Assembly (NCBI RefSeq): GCF_004745575.1
Contig: NZ_RPEM01000005.1
Coordinates: forward strand, 241,009 to 296,200
Source of the DNA: Pseudotabrizicola sediminis
GTDB taxonomy: Bacteria > Pseudomonadota > Alphaproteobacteria > Rhodobacterales > Rhodobacteraceae
Direction: 5' to 3'
DNA: 55,192 nt
A program made the position numbers and the translations under genes. The first letter of the stretch is position 1; the number at the start of each line of letters is the position of its first letter. The notes beneath the pieces are model-generated. The model worked only from the letters and a program-made list of their open reading frames with translations, searched no databases and was not told the DNA's origin. Below are positions 17,322 to 26,049 of the stretch, one piece after another.

Positions 17322-17346
17322 GGAACCACGGTGGCTTTGGACCGTT
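17322..17346 (+). promoter_or_regulatory. Candidate EcfG (general stress) promoter of the PRC-barrel gene
   Basis: GGAAC (17322-17326), 16 nt, CGTT (17343-17346) matches the alphaproteobacterial EcfG consensus GGAAC-N16/17-CGTT exactly. It lies 65 nt upstream of the ATG. The same pattern recurs before two other stress-type genes in the window (45969 and 48869). Whether this organism has EcfG is not shown here. Confidence 0.5.
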
Positions 17347-17411
17347 GTTCTTGTGTACGGCAGACGGAAAGGTCACTCATGACCGGGTCTGCCTTAAAAG
17401 GAGGACTTGCT

Positions 17412-17795
17412 ATGCAAACCCAATCTTTTGCGGATACCGCATCGACCAATCCGACAGGCAACAGCCTGATTTCGGGCAAGGCCATCCAGGGCACCCGGGT
17501 GTACAGCCCGACGGGCGACGAGCTGGGGCATATTGATGATGTGATGATCGATACGTCTTCGGGCAAAACCGTTTATGGCGTGCTGCAATTCGGCGGCTTT
17601 CTGGGGATGGGCAGTGACCACCATGCCATTCCGTTCGGGAAGCTGAAGTATGACACTTCCCGCGAGGGATATGTTACCGACCTGACGAGGGAGCAGCTTG
17701 AGAATGCGCCCCAGCAGGACGACAGCTGGCGCGAGGACCGCGACTGGCAGCAGCGCAGCCATGAATATTACGGTGTGGCCCCTTACTGGCTCTGA
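17412..17795 (+). CDS. PRC-barrel domain protein
   Basis: This 127-residue protein has a PRC-barrel domain (about residues 20-95) with the pattern GTRVYSPTGDELGHIDDVMID and a second strand set around VYGVLQFGGFLGMGSDHHAIPF. PRC-barrel proteins of this size are common in alphaproteobacteria and often belong to stress regulons; the molecular role is unknown. The start is the ATG at 17412, seven bases after an ideal AGGAGG; the open frame further upstream is non-coding. A strong terminator follows at 17853. It interrupts the dcw cluster between murC/DUF2484 and murB. Confidence 0.85.
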   Translation: MQTQSFADTASTNPTGNSLISGKAIQGTRVYSPTGDELGHIDDVMIDTSSGKTVYGVLQFGGFLGMGSDHHAIPFGKLKYDTSREGYVTDLTREQLENAPQQDDSWREDRDWQQRSHEYYGVAPYWL

Positions 17796-17852
17796 GGATG
17801 AGGGTCGCCGCGCTGACCGAGTATAGGTGAGCCGAGATCCAGTAACCTGGGG

Positions 17853-17887
17853 GCGGGTGCAGCACTGCTGCACCCGCTTTCGTTTGT
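17853..17887 (+). terminator. Rho-independent terminator after the PRC-barrel gene
   Basis: A perfect 11-bp stem GCGGGTGCAGC/GCTGCACCCGC with loop ACT (17853-17877) is followed by TTTCGTTTGT. It ends 44 nt before the murB start, so murB needs readthrough or its own promoter. Confidence 0.75.
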
Positions 17888-17930
17888 GCCGGGCCTTGTG
17901 TTTGGGCGGCCCGCACGGATACCAAGGGGG

Positions 17931-18851
17931 ATGACCCAGACCCTTCCCACCCCGCGCGGCACTCTGACACCGAACCGGTCTTTGGCCGATCTGACCTGGC
18001 TGCGGGTGGGCGGACCGGCGGACTGGCTGTTTCAGCCAGCGGATGAGGATGATCTGGCGGCGTTTCTGGCGGCGCTGCCCTCTGACGTGGCTGTGTTCCC
18101 GATGGGGGTCGGGTCGAACCTGATCGTGCGGGACGGTGGGTTGCGGGGCGTGGTGATCCGGTTGGGGCGCGGGTTCAACGGGATTGAGATTGACCAAAGC
18201 CGCGTGACCGCCGGTGCGGCGGCGCTTGATGCGCATGTGGCGCGCCGCGCGGCCGAGGCGGGGCTGGACCTGACATTCCTGCGCACGATTCCGGGCAGCA
18301 TCGGCGGCGCTGTGCGGATGAATGCCGGGTGCTACGGGTCTTATGTCGCGGATGTCCTGGAGGAGGTCCGCGTTGTGCTGCGTGACGGTCAGGTCGTTGA
18401 TCTGCCAGCCTCAGCGCTAGGCCTGCGCTATCGCAAGTCGGACCTGCCTGAAAGTGCGGTGGTGGTGCGTGCCACGTTCCGGGCAGGGCGCGGAGACCCG
18501 GCCGCTTTGCAGCAGCGGATGGAAGAACAGATCGCCAAGCGCGATGCCAGCCAGCCGGTGAAAGACCGCAGTGCAGGATCAACTTTTCGTAATCCGGTCG
18601 GGCACTCGTCAACCGGTCGGGCCGATGACAGCCATGCGCTGAAGGCCTGGAAAGTCATTGACGACGCCGGAATGCGGGGGGCCACCCTTGGTGGCGCGCA
18701 GATGAGCCCGATGCATTCGAATTTCCTGATCAATGCCGGGGGGGCTACTGCCGCCGATCTGGAAAATCTGGGCGAGGCGGTGCGAAAAAAGGTTTTCCAA
18801 ACCAGCGGGATCACGTTAGAGTGGGAAATCATGCGGATCGGTGAGCCGTAA
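17931..18851 (+). CDS. murB: UDP-N-acetylenolpyruvoylglucosamine reductase MurB
   Basis: MurB reduces UDP-GlcNAc-enolpyruvate to UDP-MurNAc with NADPH and FAD. The 306-residue protein has the FAD-binding motifs [10 protein letters not shown] and [12 protein letters not shown], the [16 protein letters not shown] segment, the AGSTFRNP motif with the catalytic serine, and [11 protein letters not shown] near the C-terminus. The ATG at 17931 directly follows AAGGGGG. The frame extends to 17886, but that overlaps the preceding terminator. It restarts the dcw series after the PRC-barrel insertion. Confidence 0.95.
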   Translation: MTQTLPTPRGTLTPNRSLADLTWLRVGGPADWLFQPADEDDLAAFLAALPSDVAVFPMGVGSNLIVRDGGLRGVVIRLGRGFNGIEIDQSRVTAGAAALDAHVARRAAEAGLDLTFLRTIPGSIGGAVRMNAGCYGSYVADVLEEVRVVLRDGQVVDLPASALGLRYRKSDLPESAVVVRATFRAGRGDPAALQQRMEEQIAKRDASQPVKDRSAGSTFRNPVGHSSTGRADDSHALKAWKVIDDAGMRGATLGGAQMSPMHSNFLINAGGATAADLENLGEAVRKKVFQTSGITLEWEIMRIGEP

Positions 18852-18910
18852 CAGTCAACGGTCCGCAAAATAACAAGAATAAGGGTCCAAAGCGACCCGA
18901 GAGGCAGTAA

Positions 18911-19828
18911 ATGGCGGGAACACTTGGCAAGGTGTCCCGCGTGGCGGTTATCATGGGTGGGCCATCCGCAGAGCGGGAGGTTTCCTTGTCCACAGGCAAT
19001 GCCTGTGGAAATGCGCTGCGCGAGGCGGGATTTGACGTGGTCGAGGTTGATGCCGGCCCGGACCTGCCCGCACGGCTGAAAGACATATCCCCCGATGTGG
19101 TTTTCAACGCCCTGCATGGCCGCTGGGGCGAAGACGGTTGTGTACAGGGTATGCTGGAATGGTTGCGGATTCCTTACACGCATTCCGGGGTGCTGGCGTC
19201 TTCACTGGCGATGGACAAACAGCGCACCAAGGACGTCTACCGCGCTGCCAACCTGCCGGTGGCGGAGTCGGTGATCGTGCCGCGTGCAGCGGTCGAGGAG
19301 GGCCACGTGCTGCCGCCGCCCTATGTGGTCAAGCCCAACAACGAAGGCTCATCCGTCGGGGTGTATATCGTGCATCCGGGCAGCAATGCGCCGCGTCTGG
19401 CCGCCGCGATGCCCGCGACGGTGATGGTCGAAGCCTATGCGCCGGGACGGGAGCTGTCGATTTCGGTGATGGGCGACCGGGCGCTGTGCGTGACCGATAT
19501 CATCACCGATGGCTGGTATGACTATGACGCCAAGTACAAACCCGGTGGCAGCCGCCATGAGGTGCCCGCCCAGATCCCGGCTGAGGTCGAGGCCGCCTGT
19601 CTGGACTATGCCCTGCGCGCGCACCGGGCATTGGGCTGCCGTGGCCTGAGCCGCACCGATATCCGCTGGGATGAGGCCAAGGGGCTGGACGGCTTGATCC
19701 TGCTGGAAACCAACACCCAGCCGGGAATGACGCCGACATCGCTGTCGCCTGAACAGGCGGCGCATATGGGCATCCCGTTTCCCGAGCTTTGCCGCTGGAT
19801 CGTGGAGGATGCGTCATGCAACCGCTGA
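18911..19828 (+). CDS. ddl: D-alanine-D-alanine ligase Ddl
   Basis: Ddl joins two D-alanines using ATP, supplying the MurF substrate. The 305-residue ATP-grasp protein has the N-terminal [17 protein letters not shown] loop, [23 protein letters not shown] and the C-terminal metal-binding [13 protein letters not shown] motif. It begins 59 bases after murB. The last 13 bases overlap the ftsQ start. Length and residues are typical. Confidence 0.96.
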   Translation: MAGTLGKVSRVAVIMGGPSAEREVSLSTGNACGNALREAGFDVVEVDAGPDLPARLKDISPDVVFNALHGRWGEDGCVQGMLEWLRIPYTHSGVLASSLAMDKQRTKDVYRAANLPVAESVIVPRAAVEEGHVLPPPYVVKPNNEGSSVGVYIVHPGSNAPRLAAAMPATVMVEAYAPGRELSISVMGDRALCVTDIITDGWYDYDAKYKPGGSRHEVPAQIPAEVEAACLDYALRAHRALGCRGLSRTDIRWDEAKGLDGLILLETNTQPGMTPTSLSPEQAAHMGIPFPELCRWIVEDASCNR

Positions 19829-20724
19829 ACGCGCCACGCCGTGCCACATTGGCGGCCATTCCACTGCGCCGTGACCCGGCCCCGACCAAGTGGGCCTACC
19901 GGATGCAGCGGCTGTGGCTGACGCCGCTGTTCAGGGTCATGTTCCGCGTGGGCTTGCCGACATTTGTGCTGGTGTCCACCGTGGGGATCTTTTTGGCCGA
20001 TCAGAACCGGCGCGACATGATTTCTGGCGGGATCACTGAAATCCGGACGCAATTTCAGAACCGACCGGAATTCATGGTAGACTTGGTGTCGGTGGTCGGT
20101 GCCTCGCCCGAGTTGGCAGATGCGGTGCGGGCGCGGCTGGACTTGAAGCTGCCGCAATCGTCGTTCGATATCGACCTTGGCGCGGCGCGGGCACGCATTC
20201 AGGAACTGGACGCGATTGCGCGGGCCGATCTGATCGTGCGGTCGGGCGGCGTGCTGGAGGTGGCGATCACCGAACGCGTGCCGGCGCTGTTGTGGCGCAC
20301 CGACGACGGGATCGAGATGCTGGATGCCACCGGTCACCGGGTGGCCAGCCTTGGCGCGCGCAGTGACCGGCCCGATTTGCCGATCATCGCCGGGGATGCC
20401 GCCGACAGTGCCACCCCCGAAGCATTGGCGCTGCTACAGGCCGCCGCGCCGATCTTGCCACGGGTGCGCGGGCTGGTCCGGGTGGGGGAACGGCGTTGGG
20501 ATGTGGTTCTGGACCGCAACCAGCGCATCCTGCTGCCGCAGGATCAGCCGATTGCCGCCATCGAGCGGCTGATCGCCCTGCATCAGGCCGGCGACCTGCT
20601 GGGGCGGGATATTCTTGCCGTGGACCTACGAACAGAACACCGCCCCGTGCTGCGGCTTGCGCCTTATGCGCTGACTCAGTTGCGGCAATCACAGGGCATC
20701 GACACCAGCGGGAGCGAGCTATGA
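19816..20724 (+). CDS. ftsQ: Cell division protein FtsQ
   Basis: FtsQ is a bitopic divisome protein that recruits FtsL/FtsB. The 302-residue protein has a basic cytoplasmic N-terminus, a transmembrane helix near residues 42-62, a POTRA domain (about 70-145, ending in the [15 protein letters not shown] pattern) and a beta domain. The ATG at 19816 has GGAGG seven bases upstream and is preferred over the in-frame start at 19789. Its stop overlaps ftsA (ATGA). Confidence 0.93.
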   Translation: MQPLNAPRRATLAAIPLRRDPAPTKWAYRMQRLWLTPLFRVMFRVGLPTFVLVSTVGIFLADQNRRDMISGGITEIRTQFQNRPEFMVDLVSVVGASPELADAVRARLDLKLPQSSFDIDLGAARARIQELDAIARADLIVRSGGVLEVAITERVPALLWRTDDGIEMLDATGHRVASLGARSDRPDLPIIAGDAADSATPEALALLQAAAPILPRVRGLVRVGERRWDVVLDRNQRILLPQDQPIAAIERLIALHQAGDLLGRDILAVDLRTEHRPVLRLAPYALTQLRQSQGIDTSGSEL

Positions 20725-22052
20725 CCGACCTTTATCAGGCGCAACGCGCCATGCGGAACATGCGCCGCGCCGCCATGCAGCGCGGTGTCATTGCCATTCT
20801 GGACATCGGCACCTCGAAAATCGCCTGTCTGATCCTGCGCTTTGACGGGATCGGCAGCCTTGGCGATGACACGGTGGGCCCGATGGCGGGGCAATCGTCG
20901 TTCCGGGTGATTGGCGCAGCCACCACGCGGTCGCGCGGGGTGCGCTTTGGCGAGATCACCGTGATGGCGGAAACCGAACGCGCGGTGCGCACCGCCGTGC
21001 AGGCTGCGCAGAAGATGGCCAATGTGCGGGTCGATCATGTGATCGCCTGTTTTTCGGGGGCGGAACCGCGCAGCTATGGGCTGGCGGGCGAGATTGATCT
21101 GGAAGATTCAGTCGTGACCGAACAGGATGTGGCCCGGGTGCTTGCCGCCTGCGACGTGCCTGACATCGGGCCGGACCGCGAGGTGCTGCACGCGCAACCG
21201 GTGAACTTTGCGCTGGATCACCGGTCCGGCCTTGGCGATCCGCGCGGGCAGATTGGCAACCGGCTGGCGACCGACATGCACCTTTTGTCGATTGACGGAA
21301 ACGTGGTGCAGAACATCCTGCACTGCATCCAGCGCTGCGATCTGGAACTGGCGGGGATGGCGTCGTCTGCCTATGTCTCGGGTATCTCGGCCCTTGTCGA
21401 GGACGAGCAGGAACTGGGGGCGGCCTGCATCGACATGGGCGGCGGGTCGACCGGGCTTTCGGTGTTCATCAAGAAGCACATGATCTTTGCCGATGCGGTG
21501 CGGATGGGCGGCGATCATGTCACCTCCGACATCTCCAAGGGGTTGATGGTGCCGATGGCGGTGGCCGAGCGGATCAAGACCAAGCATGGCGGTGTGCAGG
21601 CAACCGGCATGGACGACCGCGAGATGATCGAGGTCGGCGGTGACTCTGGCGATTGGGAAAAGGACCGCCGTCAGGTGAGCCGGACCGAACTGATCGGGAT
21701 CATGCGGCCAAGGGTCGAGGAAATTCTGGAAGAGGTGCGGGCGCGCTTGGATGCCGCTGGCTTTGACAGCCTGCCCAGCCAGCAGATCGTGCTGACCGGG
21801 GGCGCAAGTCAGATTCCGGGGCTGGACGGTCTGGCCAGCCGGATTTTGGGCCAGCGGGTACGTCTGGGCCGCCCGCTGCGGGTGCAGGGGCTGCCACAGG
21901 CGGCGACGGGGGCGGCGTTTTCGTCGACTGTCGGCTTGTGTCTGTTCGCGGCGCATCCGCAGGATGAATGGTGGGACTTTGAAATTCCGACCGAGCGTTA
22001 CCCTGCCCGGTCGCTGAAGCGGGTCGTAAAATGGTTCAAAGACAACTGGTAA
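20721..22052 (+). CDS. ftsA: Cell division actin-like ATPase FtsA
   Basis: FtsA tethers FtsZ filaments to the membrane. The 443-residue actin-fold protein shows the phosphate-1 motif LDIGTSKI, the phosphate-2 motif CIDMGGGSTGLS, and the adenosine motif VLTGGASQIPG. Its C-terminus (SLKRVVKWFKDNW) is an amphipathic membrane-targeting helix. The ATG at 20721 overlaps the ftsQ stop; the longer open frame lies inside ftsQ. A 230-base gap with a hairpin separates it from ftsZ. Confidence 0.96.
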   Translation: MTDLYQAQRAMRNMRRAAMQRGVIAILDIGTSKIACLILRFDGIGSLGDDTVGPMAGQSSFRVIGAATTRSRGVRFGEITVMAETERAVRTAVQAAQKMANVRVDHVIACFSGAEPRSYGLAGEIDLEDSVVTEQDVARVLAACDVPDIGPDREVLHAQPVNFALDHRSGLGDPRGQIGNRLATDMHLLSIDGNVVQNILHCIQRCDLELAGMASSAYVSGISALVEDEQELGAACIDMGGGSTGLSVFIKKHMIFADAVRMGGDHVTSDISKGLMVPMAVAERIKTKHGGVQATGMDDREMIEVGGDSGDWEKDRRQVSRTELIGIMRPRVEEILEEVRARLDAAGFDSLPSQQIVLTGGASQIPGLDGLASRILGQRVRLGRPLRVQGLPQAATGAAFSSTVGLCLFAAHPQDEWWDFEIPTERYPARSLKRVVKWFKDNW

Positions 22053-22101
22053 CCCCTATATTCTGTGTAGACGGCGAAATCCCGCTGAAAAAACCCCTGT
22101 C

Positions 22102-22136
22102 ATACCCCATATTTTGTGGGGTATTGACGCTTTTTT
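22102..22136 (+). terminator. Hairpin between ftsA and ftsZ
   Basis: A perfect 8-bp stem ATACCCCA/TGGGGTAT (22102-22109, 22117-22124) with a 7-nt loop is followed after 6 nt by six Ts. It could terminate or attenuate transcription from ftsA and leave ftsZ to its own promoter. A weak GTGACG/TATTCT pair around 22139-22167 could be that promoter, but I would not rely on it. Confidence 0.5.
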
Positions 22137-22282
22137 AAGTGACGACTGACGGGCTTGCGGATATTCTAAGTGTTAATTCGGGGAAAGATGCGTCCGGGAC
22201 AGACGCCTGAAGCCCGATCAGGAAATCAGACGCGGTGGCACGACGACCTCTGGCGGCACAACAAAAGACAGGCGGATAGGCA

Positions 22283-23911
22283 ATGGCACTCAACTTCATC
22301 GTGAACGCGCAGCGCGAAGAGCTGAAGCCCCGGATCACCGTGTTTGGTGTCGGTGGGGCAGGGGGCAACGCGGTCAACAACATGATCGAGCAGAACCTTG
22401 AAGGGGTGGAGTTCGTTGTGGCGAACACCGACGCGCAGGCGCTGCAGCAGTCAAAGGCCACGTCGAAGATCCAGATGGGGATCAAGGCGACCGAAGGTCT
22501 GGGGGCAGGCGCGCGCCCGACCGTGGGGGCAGCCGCAGCCGAGGAGACCATCGAGGAAATCGTCGACCATCTGGCTGGCGCGCACATGTGCTTTATCACC
22601 GCCGGCATGGGCGGCGGCACCGGCACCGGGGCCGCGCCGATCATTGCGCAGGCCGCGCGCGAATTGGGTGTGCTGACCGTTGGCGTGGTGACAAAACCCT
22701 TCCAGTTCGAGGGTGCCAAGCGGATGAAGCAGGCCGAAGACGGGATCGAGGCGCTGCAGAAGGTGGTCGATACGCTGATCATCATTCCGAACCAGAACCT
22801 GTTCCGGCTGGCCAATGAGCGCACGACCTTTACCGAAGCCTTCGCGATGGCCGATGACGTGCTTTACCAAGGCGTCAAGGGCGTGACCGACCTGATGGTG
22901 CGGCCCGGCCTGATCAACCTCGACTTCGCCGACGTGCGTGCGGTGATGGACGAAATGGGCAAGGCGATGATGGGCACCGGCGAGGCCAGTGGGGAGGATC
23001 GCGCGGTTCAGGCGGCGGAAAAGGCGATTGCCAACCCGCTGCTGGACGAGATCAGCCTGAATGGCGCCAAGGGTGTGCTGATCAACATCACTGGTGGCTA
23101 CGATCTGACCCTGTTCGAGCTGGACGAGGCTGCAAACATCATCCGCGAGAAGGTCGATCCGGACGCGAACATCATCGTCGGCTCGACGCTGGATGTGAAC
23201 ATGGAAGGCATGCTGCGCGTGTCGGTCGTGGCAACCGGCATCGACGTCGCGGTGGCCAAGGCGGAAACGCCGGTCGCGCGCCGGTCGATGGCGGCCCCGC
23301 TGCCATCGCATCTGACCGCCCCGAACGAGGCTCCCGCCCTGCAACCCGCAGCCTATGCGCCTGCGCCACAGCCGACTGCAATGGCCCCCGCGCCGCAGCC
23401 GGTTCAGCCCGCAGCACCGCAGCCGCAACTGTTTGATGCCGTAGCGGCCCGCGCACCCTATGCGCCGCAGGTCGATGACCACATTGACGAGCTGCCCGAA
23501 CCGGCCTACCGCCCGCAGCCCGCTGCCCCCTCGCGCGGCGTGCCGATGCATGACGATGCGGCAGCCTTTGTCGCACCCCGCCCGCGAGCCGCAGGCACAC
23601 CTTCGCCCGAAGCGCTGGCCCGGTTGCAGGCCGCCGTGTCGCGCGGACCGGCCTCTGCCGCCCGCCCTGCGGCGGCGGCTGCCCCGCAACCATCGGTCGC
23701 CCAAAAGGCTGCCGAGCAGGCCCGTCCACGCTTTGGCATTGGGTCGCTGATCAACCGCATGGCCGGTGGCGGCCATGAGCAGCAGGCGGCCGAGCGTCCG
23801 GCTCCCGCCCGCCAGCAACCGCCGGTGACATCTTACGACGAAGAGCCGGAACTCAACGCTGATCAGGAACGGATTGAGATTCCAGCCTTTCTTCGCCGGC
23901 AGGCGAACTGA
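22283..23911 (+). CDS. ftsZ: Cell division tubulin homologue FtsZ
   Basis: FtsZ is the GTPase that polymerises into the Z-ring. The 542-residue protein has GVGGAGGN (22-29), the tubulin signature GGGTGTG (110-116) and the synergy loop NLDFADVR. A long proline/alanine/glutamine-rich disordered linker of about 200 residues follows, and the protein ends with the conserved tail IEIPAFLRR that binds FtsA and other partners. The linker is longer than in E. coli but normal for alphaproteobacteria. A strong terminator follows. Confidence 0.98.
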   Translation: MALNFIVNAQREELKPRITVFGVGGAGGNAVNNMIEQNLEGVEFVVANTDAQALQQSKATSKIQMGIKATEGLGAGARPTVGAAAAEETIEEIVDHLAGAHMCFITAGMGGGTGTGAAPIIAQAARELGVLTVGVVTKPFQFEGAKRMKQAEDGIEALQKVVDTLIIIPNQNLFRLANERTTFTEAFAMADDVLYQGVKGVTDLMVRPGLINLDFADVRAVMDEMGKAMMGTGEASGEDRAVQAAEKAIANPLLDEISLNGAKGVLINITGGYDLTLFELDEAANIIREKVDPDANIIVGSTLDVNMEGMLRVSVVATGIDVAVAKAETPVARRSMAAPLPSHLTAPNEAPALQPAAYAPAPQPTAMAPAPQPVQPAAPQPQLFDAVAARAPYAPQVDDHIDELPEPAYRPQPAAPSRGVPMHDDAAAFVAPRPRAAGTPSPEALARLQAAVSRGPASAARPAAAAAPQPSVAQKAAEQARPRFGIGSLINRMAGGGHEQQAAERPAPARQQPPVTSYDEEPELNADQERIEIPAFLRRQAN

Positions 23912-23934
23912 CACACGGCTGTAACAATTGCAGG

Positions 23935-23969
23935 AAAGCCCGCCGGTTGTGCGGGCTTTTTTGTTTTTT
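23935..23969 (+). terminator. Rho-independent terminator after ftsZ
   Basis: A 9-bp stem AAAGCCCGC/GCGGGCTTT with a 7-nt loop is followed by TTTGTTTTTT. It marks the end of the dcw cluster. Confidence 0.88.
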
Positions 23970-24124
23970 ATCAGATGGTTGCGGACCTTTGTGACTGTAG
24001 CTTTGCGACACAAAGCGTGAGTTGGCTTTCGCGCCCTGACTGCTTAATTCATTATCAATAAATGCGGCGTCCTGCGACAAGTTGCCGGGCGATTCCCAAG
24101 AAACCGAAGACCAGAGGTCTGACT

Positions 24125-25045
24125 GTGCAGAATACGCTGAAATCCGCTGTGGTGTTTGAAGGTCGGGGTTTGCACTCTGGCGCGCCCGTGCGCATGGTGG
24201 TGCGGCCTGCTTCGGCAGATTACGGAATCTGGTTCAAGCGCATCGATATCCTGTCTGGCGATCCGATGATTGCCGCGCGCTGGGATCAGGTGGTGCCGTC
24301 GCGCCTGTGCACCCTTATCCGCAACGATTCTGGTACCGAAGTTTCCACCATCGAGCATGTGATGGCCGCCCTTGCGGGGTGTGCGATCCACAATGCGGTG
24401 ATCGAGATTGATGGCCCGGAGGTTCCGATCCTTGACGGCTCGGCGCTGGCCTTTGTGGATGGCTTTCTGGCCAAGGGGTTGATCGAGCAATCCGCACCGG
24501 TGCGGGCGATCCGGGTCGTGAAGCCGGTCGAAGTGACCGAGGGTGAGGCCTTGGCCCGTCTGGACCCGGCGGATATGCTGGAGATCGATTTTTCCATCCA
24601 GTTCGAAGAGGCTGCCATCGGGTTTCAGGCCAAGCACCTGAATCTTGCAAACGGCACCTTCGTGCGCGAACTGGCCGACAGCCGTACTTTTTGTCGTCAG
24701 TCCGATGTCGATGCGATGCGCGCGCGGGGCCTTGCCCTGGGCGGCACGCTGGACAATGCGGTGGTGTTCGAAGGCGACCGGGTTCTGTCACCCGGCGGGC
24801 TGCGCCACGAGGATGAACCCGTGCGCCACAAGATGCTGGATGCGATGGGCGATCTCTATCTGGCGGGTGGGCCGGTTCTGGGCCGCTACACCGGCATTCG
24901 CGCCGGGCATGCGATGACCAACCGTTTGCTGGTGGCTTTGTTCGCCGATCCGACCGCCTGGCGCATGGTAGAATGCAGCGCGCTGACCGTTGGAAAGCTG
25001 CCTGGCGTGGGCGTGCATCGCAGCGATCTTCGCGCAACGGCCTGA
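24125..25045 (+). CDS. lpxC: UDP-3-O-acyl-N-acetylglucosamine deacetylase LpxC
   Basis: LpxC is the zinc-dependent, committed step of lipid A synthesis in the cytoplasm. With a GTG start at 24125 the protein has 306 residues and begins QNTLKSAVVFEGRGLHSG like its homologues. The zinc ligands His78, His235 and Asp239 (HKMLD) then number almost as in E. coli LpxC. An upstream in-frame ATG at 24062 would add 21 atypical residues. The gene follows ftsZ, as in many proteobacteria. Confidence 0.94.
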   Translation: MQNTLKSAVVFEGRGLHSGAPVRMVVRPASADYGIWFKRIDILSGDPMIAARWDQVVPSRLCTLIRNDSGTEVSTIEHVMAALAGCAIHNAVIEIDGPEVPILDGSALAFVDGFLAKGLIEQSAPVRAIRVVKPVEVTEGEALARLDPADMLEIDFSIQFEEAAIGFQAKHLNLANGTFVRELADSRTFCRQSDVDAMRARGLALGGTLDNAVVFEGDRVLSPGGLRHEDEPVRHKMLDAMGDLYLAGGPVLGRYTGIRAGHAMTNRLLVALFADPTAWRMVECSALTVGKLPGVGVHRSDLRATA

Positions 25046-25075
25046 CAGGGTTGTGACCGGCGGCACAAAGGCGTT

Positions 25076-25104
25076 TTGCGCCCCGGATTTTTCTGTGCTA
25101 GGAC
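25076..25104 (+). promoter_or_regulatory. Candidate sigma-70 promoter of bamD
   Basis: TTGCGC (25076-25081), 17 nt, TAGGAC (25099-25104) lies about 70 nt before the bamD start, in the lpxC-bamD gap. The -35 TTG and the spacing are good; the -10 is GC-rich, as is common in this group. Confidence 0.4.
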
Positions 25105-25173
25105 GTCTGCAACAAGGCGGAAACCACGCGACATATTGCGCAGGTTTCGGGTGGATTGATGGATAGGCAGACG

Positions 25174-26013
25174 ATGGCAGTCGGAAAATCGGGCGCGAAA
25201 TGGCTGGGCATCGCGCTCGTTCTGTCGATTCTCTCAGCCTGTGGCGCGCGCACGCAAGAGCGGTCGCTGGACAGCTACACGGCAGAAGAGATTTACAAGC
25301 AGGGCGAGCTGGAGCTTGAAACCGGGAGAAAACCCGAGGACGCCATCCGTTACTTCCAGGAGGTCGAGCGGCTTTATCCCTATTCTGAATGGGCCAAGCG
25401 ATCGCTGATCATGCAGGCATTCAGCCAGCACAAGGCCAAGGAATACGAGGAGGCGCGGTCCACCGCGCAGCGGTTCCTGGACACCTATCCCGGCGATGAT
25501 GATGCACCCTATGCGTCTTATCTGATGGCGCTGTCCTATTACGACCAGATCGACGAAGTCGGCCGCGATCAGGGCCTGACATTTCAGGCCTTGCAAGCAA
25601 TGCGTGGCGTGATCGAACAATATCCGGACAGCGATTATGCGCGGTCGGCGATGCTGAAGTTCGAGTTGGCGTTCGACCATCTGGCCGGTAAGGAAATGGA
25701 AATCGGCCGCTATTACCTGAAGCGGCGCAACTATGCGGCGGCGATCAACCGGTTCCGCACCGTTGTGCAGGATTTCCAGACCACCACCCACACCGCAGAG
25801 GCGTTGCACCGGCTGGTCGAGGCGTATCTGGGTCTTGGCCTGAACGCCGAAGCGCAGACGGCTGCGGCGATTCTGGGCTACAACTACCAGTCCTCACCGT
25901 TCTACGACGACAGTTTCCGTCTGCTGAAAGGCCGCGGGCTTGCCCCCGAGGCGCAGGGCGACAGCTGGCTAAGCCAGGTGTATCGCCAGATGATCCGGGG
26001 CGAGTGGCTGTGA
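25174..26013 (+). CDS. bamD: Outer membrane assembly lipoprotein BamD (ComL)
   Basis: BamD is an essential lipoprotein of the BAM complex that folds outer-membrane beta-barrels. Starting at 25174 the protein has 279 residues, with a lipoprotein signal peptide ending in LSAC (lipidated Cys23). TPR-like repeats follow, with the typical segments YKQGELELE, AIRYFQEVERLYPYSEWAKRS and RFLDTYPGD. ATG 25159 or TTG 25156 in frame would merely lengthen the signal peptide. It lies between lpxC and recN. Confidence 0.93.
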   Translation: MAVGKSGAKWLGIALVLSILSACGARTQERSLDSYTAEEIYKQGELELETGRKPEDAIRYFQEVERLYPYSEWAKRSLIMQAFSQHKAKEYEEARSTAQRFLDTYPGDDDAPYASYLMALSYYDQIDEVGRDQGLTFQALQAMRGVIEQYPDSDYARSAMLKFELAFDHLAGKEMEIGRYYLKRRNYAAAINRFRTVVQDFQTTTHTAEALHRLVEAYLGLGLNAEAQTAAAILGYNYQSSPFYDDSFRLLKGRGLAPEAQGDSWLSQVYRQMIRGEWL

Positions 26014-26017
26014 TCAC

Positions 26018-26038
26018 GGCGGGGTAAACCCCGCCCTA
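26018..26038. repeat. Second copy of the dispersed GGCGGGGT palindrome
   Basis: GGCGGGGTAAACCCCGCCC followed by TA is an inverted copy of the element at 10248-10268 (18 of 21 positions agree on the reverse complement by eye). It ends 11 nt before the recN ATG, so the recN ribosome-binding region lies beside a strong hairpin. Confidence 0.75.
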
Positions 26039-26049
26039 CGGGAAAATCT

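Noticed and set aside
22451-24013. A 520-codon frame antisense to ftsZ.
   Set aside because: Shadow of ftsZ, running through its terminator.
24062-24124. ATG 24062 as the LpxC start.
   Set aside because: It adds 21 residues absent from homologues, while the GTG at 24125 gives near-standard numbering of the zinc ligands.
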